A stretch of DNA of 64,000 nt, taken from assembly GCF_050003625.1 (NCBI RefSeq), contig NC_134398.1, positions 196,795,700 through 196,859,699 on the forward strand, given 5' to 3'. The notes under the pieces are model-generated. The model had not been told where the DNA came from. It saw only the letters and a program-made list of their open reading frames with translations, and ran no database searches. The stretch's first letter is position 1. The number at the start of each line of letters is the position of its first letter. This DNA comes from Haematobia irritans (Eukaryota > Arthropoda > Insecta > Diptera > Muscidae). Positions 1 to 10,430 of this stretch are shown here, one piece after another. The position numbers and the translations under genes are program-made.

Positions 1-1788
1 TCCTGACATTTGGCACAGATTCATTTTTTGTTTGCAGGCAGGTCAAGTTCGAAGATGGGCTATATCGGTTCAAGTTTGGGGTCTTGGGCTTATAAAAACC
101 GTAGTTTTGAGGACCATAAAAAGGTGTGCCGGCCATAAAAAGTTGTGTCGAAAATGGTCCGTATCGGTCCATGTTTTGGTATAGCTGCCATATAGACCGA
201 TCTTCCGATTTTTATTCTTGGGCTTCTATAAACTGTCTTTTCTATCCGATGTGCCTGAAATTGAAAATATGGAAGTAATTTTAGACCACAAAGAGGTGTG
301 TCGAAAATGGTCCGTATCGGTCCATGTTTTGGTATAGCCCCCATATAGACCGATCTCCCGAGTTTGCTTCTTGGGCGTCTAGAAACTGTATTTTCTATCC
401 GATTTGCCTGAAATTGAAAATCTGGAAGTATTTTTGGACCATAAAGAGGTGTGTCGAAAATGGTCCGTATCGGTCCAAGTTTTGGTATAGCCCCCTTATA
501 GACTGATCGCACGATTTTTATTCTTGGGCTTCTTTAAACTGTATGTATTACCCGATTTGCCTGAAATTGGAAATCTAGAGGTATTTTGGGACCCCAAATA
601 TGTGTGCCGAAATTGAGGTGTATCGGTCCATTTTTTGGTATTTTACTTCTTGGGCGTCTAGAGACTATATTTTCTAGCCGATTTGCTTGAAATTGAAAAT
701 CTAGAGGTATTTTAAGATCACAAATAGGTGTGTCGCAAATGGTGCCTATTGCTCCATATTTTGGTATAGCCCCCATATAGACCGATCTCCCGACTTTATT
801 TCTTGGGCGTCTAAAATCCGTAGTTTTTATCCAATTTGCCGGAAATTAGAAATATAGACGTATCTTAGGACCATAAAGAGGTGTGTCGAAAATGGTCCGT
901 ATCGGTCCATGTTTTGGTATAGCCCCTATATAGACTGATATCCCATTTTTACTTCTTGAGCTTCTAGAATTCGCAGTTTTCACCCAATTCGTCTGAAAGT
1001 GGAATTCTAGAGGTATTTGAGATACATTAAGAGGTGGTGAGTATTGCTCCATGTTTTGGTATAGCCCCCATATAGACCTAACTCCCAAATTTATTTCTAG
1101 GACTTCTGAAATCCGGCTGACCACAAATAGGTCAGCCGAATATGGTGTGTGCCGACCCATGTCTCGCATGTCTAGCCTCCACATAGACCGATCTCCAGAT
1201 TTAACTCCTTGGGCTTCTAAAAATCGGAGTTTTTATCCGATTTGCACAAAAATGTAAATATACTGGAATTTCAGACCCTCAAAACTCTGTATCGCATTTA
1301 TTTTTACCGATCCGTTTGGTAAGGTATCGATATAGACCGATTTCTCTTCTTGAAGGTACACCCAAAAGAAAAATATTTTCCTCCGGAATGAAATTTTAGA
1401 CAATGATCATGAAAATTGCTTGAAACAGAAAGTAAAATTTCCAGATTTTACTCATCGTATTCATTTAAATAATGGCGGAAAAAAATCTACAGATTTAAGA
1501 TTTCAAATCAAGGCATTATTTCATCATATACACGATATATTTATGATTTCTCTAAAACTCAAATAAAATTGGTTCTCATAAATCCAGAATCTGATCTAGT
1601 CTTCATAGGTAGAATCCGGTTGAACTGACGTGCTTGGGAGAAAATTTGTCTTCAACCCCGCTAAATTCTATATATTATCAAGAAACCCGCTACGAAGAAG
1701 ATTTTTTAAAGTATACTATTATATTTGATTCATGGTGGTGGGTATTTAAGATTCGGCCCGGCCGAACTTACTGCTGTATATACTAGTT
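1..1788 (+). repeat. Type II composite repeat, left end outside the window
   Basis: The window opens inside this element, just after the position where intact copies carry their hairpin head and CTGT microsatellite (compare 40475-40700). About 60-1260 is an array of roughly 153-bp units, each carrying a 'tatcggtccatgttttggt' segment followed by tatagcccccatatagaccga. From about 1260 the units decay into a unique 3' segment. The end is the palindromic ttcggcccggccgaa followed by tgtatatactag at 1788. Open frames of 60-140 codons here come from the unit length being divisible by three and are not genes. Confidence 0.8.
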
Positions 1789-4700
1789 ATACCCTCCACC
1801 ATAGGATGGGGGTATATTAACTTTGTCATTCCGTTTGTAACACATCGAAATATTGCTCTAAGACCCCATAAATTATATATATTCTGGGTCGTGGTGAAAT
1901 TCTGATTCGATCTGAGCATGTCCGTCCGTCCGTCCCTCTGTTGAAATCACGCTAACTTCCGAACGAAACAAGCTATCGACTTGAAACTTGGCACAAGTAG
2001 TTGTTATAGATGTCGGTCGGATGGTATTGCAAATGGGCCGTATCGGTTAACTTTTACGTTTAGCCCCCATATAAACGGACCTCCAAATTTGGCTTGCAAT
2101 TGCTTTAAGAGAAGCAAATTTCATCCGATCCGGCTGAAATTTAGTACATGGTGTTAGTATATGGTATCTAACAACCATGCAAAAATTGGTCTATAGCGGT
2201 TCACTTTTACGTATAGCCCCCATATAAACGGACCCCCAAATTTGGCTTGCGATTGCTCTAAAAGAAGAAAATTTTATCCGATTAGACTTAAATTTGGTAC
2301 ATGGTGTTGGTATATGATCTCTAGCAACCATGCAAAAATTGGTCCATATCGGTCCACTTTTACGTATAGCCCCCATATAAACGGACTCCCAAATTTGGCT
2401 TGCGATTGCTCTAAGAGAAGCAAATTTCATCCGATCCGGCTGAAATTTGGTACATGGTGTTAGTATATGGTCTCTAACAACCATGCAAAAATTGGTCCAC
2501 ATCGGTCTATAATTATATATAGCCCTCATATAAACCGATCCCACGATTTGGCTTGCCCCTAAGAGGAGCAAATTGAATCCGATCTGGCTGAAATTTGGTA
2601 CATGGTGTTTTTATATGTTCTCTAATGACCATGCAAGAATTGGTCCACATCGGTAAATAATTATATATAGCCCCCATATAAACCGTTCCCCAGATTTGAT
2701 CTCCGGAGCCTCTTGGAGGAGCAAAATTCATCCGATCCGGTTGACATTTGGAACATGGTGTTAGAATGTGGTCTCTAACAAACACGCAAGAATTGGTCCA
2801 TATCGGTCTATAATTATATATAGCCCCCATATAAACCGTTCCCCAGATTTGATCTCCGGAGCCTCTTAGAGGAGCAAAATTCATCCGATCCGGTTGAAAT
2901 TTGGTACGTGGTGTTAGTATATGGTCTCTAGCAACCATGCAAGAATTGGTCCACATCGGTAAATAATTATATATAGCCCCATATAAATCGATCCCCAGAT
3001 TTGTCCTCCGGAGCGTCTTGGAGGAGAAAAATGCATCCGATCCGGTTGAAATTTGGAACATGGTGTTAGAATGTGGTCTCTAACAAACACGCAAGAATTG
3101 GTCCATATCGGTCTATAATTATATATAGCCCCCATATAAACCGTTCCCCAGATTTGATCTCCGGAGCCTCTTGGAGGAGCAAAATTCATCCGATCCGGTT
3201 GACATTTGCAACGTGGTGTTCGTATAAGGCCGCTAATAACCATGGCAAAATTGGTCCATACCGGTCTATAGTTATATATAACCAATCCTCAATCACACAT
3301 ATCGGTTCATAATCATGGTTGCCACTCGAGCCAAAAATAATCTACCAAAATTTTATTTTTATAGAAAACATTGTCAAAATGTTATTTCTATAGAAAATTT
3401 TGTCAATTTTTTTTTCTATAGAAAATTTTGTCAAAATTTTATTTCTATAGAAATTTTTTTCCAAATTTTATTTGTACAGAACACTAGCGTAACCCGGCCC
3501 GCTTCGCTGCGCCTTCCGAACCGTATTTGTAGGAACATTGTGCGTTAACTTAGTCAACCATATCCTTCGTGCTGAAAACAAATTCGAAAAGATTTGAATT
3601 CTTTCCGACAAATCGGACTACTGGCTTTTTCGTTTATAGGTACAAATACGGCGGATATGCATATGTAAAACGGTTCGTCTTAAAAAATGTCGGGGAGAGG
3701 GTGTAAACTTTCCTCCAAATTTTTTAAATAATGTTCTGTATTCAAGTAGTTGAACAATCTTCTATATTTCTTTTAAATGTGGTTTGTCATGGAAAGGTAT
3801 CCTTCTCCTCAACATATCTGAAAATTAAGCACTATATATTATAATAACATACAAAGAATTATTGTTTCCCATCCAATAAATCAGAAAAAGCAAAAGTAGT
3901 AAAAAATTTTACCACATTAACATTTGCTAAAATGTTGGAAAATGATGCACCCTCTACGTTGGCTGTCAATTTCATATAAATTTAAGTTCTTCACTAAAAA
4001 GAAGTCTGGCAGAAGCCTGTGCAAAAAGCATAAAATTATGTACCGAGTTCCCATTTACGGACAACCCTCTACCTTCAATTAAAGAAAAAACGGACAAAAG
4101 GGAACCCTCTCCCCACCTTCGCTCCACTCCGACCTGATATCGGACTATCACGTACCCTATATTAATTTCACAACTACTCAATGGTCCCTATAAATTCTAT
4201 CGAAGTAAATCTACAAAGTTTATTTCAATTTTCCCCTTCCCCAACCAGATATCGAAAAATCATATACTAATTTAAAAATCATATATAAATTTAATAACCT
4301 CCTTCCACATTCCCTGTAAATTTCAAGTAGATCGGAGATGTTTGAATTTTGCTCTATTGTTTTAAAGGGACGTCACCTACCCCGATACAATATCGACAAA
4401 CACCGTAGTAAATAGCACCCCTAACCTTCCCTGAAAATTCTTGAAACTTTCCTTCAAGGGTGGGGCATGGAAGGTAGTCTCTCCGTTCATAACCTTCCCC
4501 CACTGCCTTTGTAAATTTCAAGAAAACTTAAGATTTTTTTTGCATTTTTAGAGGAGGACCTCCTCCCCGACTAAATATCGAAAAGTGATGTAGCGTATAT
4601 TTTGTAAATGTCCCAGAAAATGTCAAGCAAATTATAAGCCTAAACGGACGGCCTCTCTTCCGTCCAAATATCACAAAATCAGTTATCAACTAATAATAAT

Positions 4701-5793
4701 CAGTTATCAAATGTTAATATCGTAACCTCTCCCAAGTCCTCTGTAAATTTCAAGTAACTCGGTGAAGTTTAACTGTTTCTCTGTATGTACTTAACAGAAG
4801 CGGATGTCTCCCTATGCCCTTTTATTTTTATTAAAAAATCAGGAACCTGATATAAATTTCGTAACCTCACCCATTTTCTCCGGAAAATTTCAGTCGGGGA
4901 GTTTAGTTTTGTTTTCACTGTACTTTAAACAAAAAGTCGTGCAAAGGGGTGGTACCCCTCCCCGACCAAATATCGAAAAATAATGTAGCGGATTTTTGTC
5001 TAGATGCCAACCCCAACATTCCATGAAAACTTCAAGCAAATCGCATAATTTTGTTCCAAGTTTCAAAACGGAGGTCCCCCTCCCCATCCACATATGAAAT
5101 CATCGGGTACCCCATATTAATTCCATAACCTCGCCACATGTTCTCTGTAAATCTCAGATAATTTAGAGAATTTTAGTTTTTTCACTGTACTTAAAAAAAA
5201 GTCGAACAAAGGGGAGGCCCCCTCCGCCTCCAAATATCGAAATAAAATGTAGCGGATCTTTGTCTAGATGCCAACTCCAATCTTCAATGAAAATTTCAAA
5301 CAAATCGGTCATCTTTGGTCCAATTTTCAAAAAGTTCGTCGAAGGGGAGGTCCCCCTCCGCGACCAGGTGTCAAAAAATGAGGTACCCTGTTTTCACCAC
5401 ATGAACGCCCCCTACGATCTCTGAAAGTTTCAAGTAAATCGGTTCAGCCGTTTCGGAGCCAACTCGGAACATACAAACAAACAAACAAATAAACAAACAT
5501 AGATTGAATTTTATATATATAGATTTTGTCAAAATTTTACTTCTATAGAAAATGTTGTCAAAATTTTATTTTGTCAAAATTTTATTTCTATAGAAACTTT
5601 AAACTTATTTATATACGTATTTAATCGGCCTTTTTTAGTTTAATATATACCACGTATGGACTATGTGGTATATATTACGGTGTTAGGAAGTTTTAAGATA
5701 CCTTGCCATCGGCTTCAGTAGAAATTTCTACGCAATCCATGGTGGAGGATACATAAGCTTCGGCCTGGCCGAATTTACGGCAGTATATACTTG
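1789..5793 (+). repeat. Type I composite repeat, copy A, split by an insertion
   Basis: The head at 1789 is a tataccc...gggtata hairpin, followed by a run of ccgt repeats near 1920-1940. The body at about 1980-3300 is tandem units of about 153 bp carrying tatagcccccatataaaccg. A short piece of the 29-bp minisatellite follows (3330-3483), then a 2-kb foreign insertion (3484-5522). The minisatellite resumes at 5523-5600. The tail (5600-5793) carries ataccacgtatggac, tttctacgcaatccatggtgg, the palindrome ttcggcctggccgaa and gtatatacttg. The same order of parts is seen at 13636-15715 and 48518-50767. Confidence 0.8.
3484..5522. mobile_element. Unclassified ~2-kb insertion with internal repeats
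   Basis: The insertion interrupts the 29-bp minisatellite of copy A. It begins near tagcgtaacccggcccgctt and ends after an (acaa)n run and atatatatag, where minisatellite sequence resumes. Inside are irregularly spaced related segments containing 'cctccccgaccaaatatcg', 'tgtaaatttcaagtaaatcgg' and a run like ttcactgtacttaa. The 3' part, with aaatcggttcagccgtttcgg before the (acaa)n run, resembles 3' ends seen in several insect LINE or LINE-mobilised elements. I see no coding domain. Class is uncertain. Confidence 0.5.
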
Positions 5794-5799
5794 TTTTTT

Positions 5800-6050
5800 T
5801 TTTTACTAACATTATGTTCCACCCCAGTGCATTAGCCGACGTAAATTTTGAGTCTATAGATTTTGTGGAAATCTATCAAATTCTGTCCAGACCGAGTGAT
5901 ATTTAAATGTTTGTATTTGGGACAAACCTTTATATATAGCCCCCCAACACATTTGACGGATGTGATATGGTATCGAAAATTTAGATCTACAAGGTGGTGC
6001 AGGGTATAATATAGTCGGCCCCGCCCGACTTTAGACTTTCCTTACTTGTT
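5800..6050 (+). repeat. Tail of a third composite repeat family
   Basis: A short degenerate segment ends with gcagggtataatatagtcgg, a cggccccgcccg stretch and ctttccttacttg. A related end occurs at 47868-47902. The layout (gggtata, GC-rich palindrome, short tail, T-run) parallels the type I and II tails, but the sequence differs. Confidence 0.5.
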
Positions 6051-6055
6051 TTAAC

Positions 6056-6247
6056 TGACGTAGTCTTTCGAATTTGATTAAAAAGTTAATTGTGTCAATT
6101 AATTTTTTAATTAAACATTTTCAATCAATGACTTAATTAACTTAATGTTTCTATTTTGATTAAAAAGTTAATTGTATCAATTAATTGAAAAAAATTTTCC
6201 ACTTCAATTAACTTTTTAATTGGAAATATTTTGGTGATATTTTTTTT
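6056..6247 (-). mobile_element. AT-rich foldback MITE, truncated copy
   Basis: The segment is built of aattaaaaagttaattg motifs in both orientations. It ends with ggtgatattttttttctgtg, the reverse complement of the left end of the MITE nested in the mariner at 36941. The two copies can be aligned for almost 190 bp by eye. It has no coding capacity. Confidence 0.65.
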
Positions 6248-6254
6248 CTGTGTA

Positions 6255-6388
6255 GAGAAAGTTTGTCAGGCACCAGCCTCACTGGGAGGGGATAATTCAT
6301 AAAAATGTTTTGTTGTTCGATCGAAACTGGGGTTGAACCCATAACCCATAACAAGATGGGCATGCTAACCATTGCGCCAAGGTGACTC
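6255..6388 (-). mobile_element. tRNA-derived SINE, 5' part
   Basis: Read on the minus strand, it begins with an A-box-like ttggcgcaatggttagcatg and continues to a B box ggttcaacccc. The next segment matches the SINE body (the cagtgaggctggtgcctgac stretch corresponds to cagtaatgctggtgacattt of the fuller copies). The 3' half and the (cctaa)n tail are missing. It abuts the AT-rich MITE. Confidence 0.65.
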
Positions 6389-6410
6389 AACTTTGCCAAT
6401 ATCCCTACTT

Positions 6411-6690
6411 TGCTCGCCATATTAAATTGTTATGAGGAATTTTAAGGGTTTGGGTCTGGTGTAATTTTGAGACAGACGGGAGGACGAACTAGATCCGTCC
6501 GTCCGTTGTTTGAAATCAACGAAACAAGCTAGCTACTTGAAACTTGGCCGTAGCTGTTGATATAGGTCGAATCGCATGTAGCTAAAGTGTCCTCATTGTC
6601 CCAGAGTTACCCATTTCATCCGATCTAATTGAAATTTGGCATTCTACTTGGTTCGTATCGATTCATAATTATTTATAGACTCTTCTATAT
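6411..6690 (+). repeat. Degenerate type I head plus one unit
   Basis: Diverged head sequence has a gtccgtccgtccg run and gaaacaagctagctacttga, which is typical of type I heads. It is followed by roughly one body unit containing 'tttcatccgatctaattgaa' and tatataaaccgatc. No tail is present. Confidence 0.5.
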
Positions 6691-6758
6691 AAACCGATCA
6701 AATAATATATAATATATAAATAATAAATTTGTTAGTCCGTTTGTAAAACAGTAATATT

Positions 6759-7003
6759 CCACGGTGGTGAAATGGGTAGCATGCCCGCTTTGCAGACATA
6801 AAGTCATGGGTTCAATCCAAGTTTCTATCAAACACCAAAAAGTTTTTCAGCGGTGAATTATCCCTTCTTCGACATGCTGGAGAGTGTTTTACCGCCATAT
6901 TGAACGCCGTTCGGACTTGGCTATAAAAAAGGAAAGAAGGGAGAAGTTCACAATGGACTGAATAGTCTAAGTGAGCCTGGGCTACCCCTACTTAACCTAA
7001 CCT
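6759..7003 (+). mobile_element. tRNA-derived SINE, diverged copy
   Basis: The head is ccacggtggtgaaatgggta followed by a B box gggttcaatcc. The body contains ccaaaaagtttttcagcgg, aacgccgttcggacttggct and 'gactgaatagtctaagtgag'. The 3' end is cttaacctaacc. It sits inside the head of the type II repeat, whose sequence continues on both sides. Confidence 0.75.
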
Positions 7004-7084
7004 ATCACATCGAAATACCAATTTCGTACTATAAAATGCGTATATAATCATGATCAGGGGAAAATTCTAAGACGATGTAATGAT

Positions 7085-7609
7085 TAGAGGTGTGCACGTG
7101 AGTAATATTTTACTCACGCTCACGCACACTCACGACGGAAAAATCTTACTCACGCACAATATTGTTTGGTAGGACTCACGCTCACGCACACTCACGAAAA
7201 GAAAATTTGTACTCACGCACACTCACGCACGAAAATGTCGTAACTCACGAAAAATATCGTGACTCACGAAAAATGTCGTGACTCACGAACAAATTTACCT
7301 TAACGACGTCTCTGAAAACATGAGCATTATTAAAATCGGGAGCGTTATTTCACTCTTAGCATCCCAGGTGTCACTAAAATTGTAAATTAATTTAACTCTT
7401 AAGCGTTTTATGTTGGTGAGCGGGATTATTTTCGTGAGCGTAAACCTTTACTCACGAACACTCACGGAGATAGTATTTTCGTGACTCACGCTCACGCACG
7501 ACATTTTGGTTTGTTAATCACGATCACGCACACTAACGCCGTTGCCACGAGCGTGAGTCACGAAAATTTTCGTAAGTCACGACAATTTCGTGTCACGTGC
7601 ACACCTCTA
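7085..7609. mobile_element. hAT-type MITE rich in ACTCACG motifs
   Basis: The 525-bp element has perfect 17-bp terminal inverted repeats, TAGAGGTGTGCACGTGA at the left and its complement at the right. It is flanked by an 8-bp direct duplication GTAATGAT at 7077-7084 and 7610-7617. An 8-bp target duplication with ends of this type is the hallmark of the hAT superfamily. The interior is packed with ACTCACG, GCTCACGCAC and CGTGAGT motifs in both orientations and lacks any transposase frame. It was inserted into the head of a type II repeat. Confidence 0.85.
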
Positions 7610-8829
7610 GTAATGATATCCGTCTGTCTTGTTATCTACCTGTCTATTGTAATCACACTACAACCTTCAATAAAGATCCCATATTGGTGAAATTGAGCAC
7701 CTATTAATTTTTTGTCTCCAGACAATTCAATCTCGAAGATGGGCTTTATCGGCCCAGGTTTTGATGTAGCCCCCTTATAAACCGACCCCCAAATCGGTAG
7801 GGGGTGGGGTCTTAGAATTTTTATCCGATTTGCCTGAAGTTCAAAATATAGAGGTATTTTGGGTCCATAAAAAAGTGTTCAGAATAGGGCGTCATTTGAT
7901 ATATCCCGAAAAACCCGATCTCCCGATTGGTTTCTAGAAACTGTTAGTTTTATTAGATTTGTCTGAAATTTAATATTTTGAGGTATATTCAGTTCATAAG
8001 TAGGTATGGCGAGTATGATGTGATTAGGCCTACATTTGGATATAGCCCGCATATAGCTCGATCTACCGATTTGATTTCTTGAGAATCTAGGCATTCCAAT
8101 TTCTTTCCGATTTGCCTCAAATTTAAAACCTAGAGGTATTTTGTGTCCACCCATAAGTAAGCCGAATATGTGGCGTATCTATCCACGTTTTGATATACCC
8201 CTCATATAGGTCAATCTCCAGATTGGACTTCTTGGGCTTCTAGATCACGCGAGTTTATTCACATTTTCAGGAAATTTCAAAATCTAGATGTCTTTTAGGT
8301 CCACACACAAATGTGCGGAAGATGGTGTGTATCACTTCAGTATTTCCATTATATAGACCGATCTCCCGATTTGACCTCTTTGGCATCAATACATCCCATT
8401 TTGCTTTCGATTTGTCTAAAATATGAAATCTAGGAGGATTTTTGTTCCACACATAAGTACACAGAATATGTGATGAATAGATTCATGTTTTGATATACCT
8501 CCCATATAGCTCGATCTCCCGATTTGACTTTTTGGGATTCTAGACACCACAGATTTTATTCGATTTGCCCGAAAATTTTGAGTTATTTTAGGTCCGTAAA
8601 TATATGTAGCGAATATGGTGTGGATCGGTCCATGTTTCGGTATAGTTCCAAAGTTTTAAATCTTCTGATTTCCTTGTGTTGCTATATGATTGTTTTTCAG
8701 AATATATACCATCAAATTAACCTGAGATTCTATATATTTTCAAGTAACCCGGCGAAGAGTTTTCAAAGAGAACAATTATATTATTTGATTTTAGATCCGG
8801 CCAAGCCGAACTTAGGTCCGTATATACTT

Positions 8830-10430
8830 CTTTTTTTATTCAAATGTGGAAGTGTATTAAAATGCCTGAATAGTTTTCCTAAAATTTGAGATTAAATTAA
8901 ATGTTAGAGGCTTGAAAACACCGGAAAACTACTGGTCCACCGAAAATGGTATTTACACGAAAACCGACAAGTAATTTGACTGTGGATATCTATTGTAGAA
9001 TTTCTTGTGATTCGTACCACTGTAGCCATTTTTTCCATTGGAAAAAAGCTACATAAAAAACCTTGAATATGAAATAATTTAGCATAAATTTAATTTGCAC
9101 CATAGCTACTGGAGCTATTTCAATGTCTAATAACAGTCCATTTTGGCATACATTTTTCATTTCATCTTTGTTGGATTTAGCGTCTCTTTACCATATACAC
9201 GAAACTGAAATTGCGTTTATACATTGAAAAACCATTATGTTAAAAAACAAAACGAACATTGTGAGAAATGTAGGTGGTAGGTAGAAAAGGCGATGACCAG
9301 CAATTGGTCACACCACAAAGGCAAGAGCGCAACTCCACATTAGGGATACAAAAATTGAAATATTGACTAATCGACTTTTTGTCAGAAAAAGTTGACTTCT
9401 TATAATTTTTACAATAGCCTAATTGAGTTTTGGTATTTTTGTAAATTTACTAAAATCGTCTAAGCGACTTTTGAAGTTGGCAAAATTGGCTAATCGGTTT
9501 CTAACGAAAAAGTCGAAAAGTCCACATAACGAAAATATTATGTAAATATTTTACGGCGACTCTTAATGTGTGTGAAAACGATATCACCGAACCTCAAAAT
9601 TTTTAGAAAGTCGAAAAGACGACAAAAACGAAAACTGGAAAAATTCTAAATTAAAAAAAAACTATACCCAGCAAAAACTCCTATTACCAGGTATGAGTAC
9701 AAGTATGCCTGCGCCAAATTGGTAACAACTTCCTCCTACATATATCAGTAGTAATACATTAACACGGATATGACATTGGAGGAAAGTACTTCCGTGCAAG
9801 CATACCAGCTCTCCAAAAATAATATCTTTACCATAAAGATACCCAAAAAGTGCCATCTCACCCCTGTTGTTTTGTAATCCAACACACTATACCACGTTCC
9901 ACGACATGGATCTATTCAATGATCTTATTTTGTAATATAAATTATGTACTATCGAAAAATCAACTTTTCAAAATGTTGAAAAGAATGAATCCGTTTTTTA
10001 AGGTCGTAAAATTCTTTTTTTGATTTGAACTGCAATCTCTACGCACAAGTCCCCCCTTATTACGTTTAGTTATTTTTTAATTAGTAATATTTTTGATGTT
10101 TTTTCCTAGATATTGAATTGCTTTTTTAAATTATCTTGTACCGCCTCTAGGTAATGTGAAGCTAATTAGAGCTTTTGTACACTGTGGTCTCTTTGAACAA
10201 ATAAATTCTAATTGGGAGGCATACACATATAAGGAATAAATAATTTTTCAAATCGAAATAAATGTTTTGCAATACTTTTGGTAGATCTAAATCTAAGACT
10301 ATTTAAACTAAAATCGAAGTGAAGATTTTCTTCTGCGTTTAAAAAAAGTTAAAGATAAAGAATTAAAAAAAAATCCATATAAATACAATTAATAAATGAA
10401 TAATACAATACAATTAATAAATAAATACAA
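8830..10430. other. No gene recognised; one weak dispersed repeat
   Basis: The stretch is AT-rich with no convincing coding frame. Around 9340-9640 it resembles 38746-38960 and 42716-42960 (tattgactaatcgactttt, acttcttataat, aatattatgtaaatatttta), so it is probably an old dispersed repeat of unknown class. A frame of 64 codons on the minus strand at 9662-9856 shows no domain. Confidence 0.5.

Larger units (their letters stand above)
6690..8829 (+). repeat. Type II composite repeat carrying a SINE and a hAT MITE
   Basis: Head sequence starts as tttgttagtccgtttgtaa. It is interrupted by a SINE (6759-7003), resumes as cacatcgaaatacc...gatcagggg, is interrupted again by a hAT-type MITE (7085-7609), and resumes with tccgtctgtcttgttatcta. 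The body at about 7700-8650 is diverged units of about 150 bp with tatagcccccttataaaccg and 'atagctcgatctcccgattt'. The tail, with ccggccaagccgaa and gtatatacttc, ends at 8829. Divergence is much higher than in the copies at 40-46 kb, so it is older. Confidence 0.7.

Noticed and set aside
7481..7690. 69-codon frame beginning in the hAT MITE
   Set aside because: It runs out of the element across its terminal repeat into the type II head, so it is chance.
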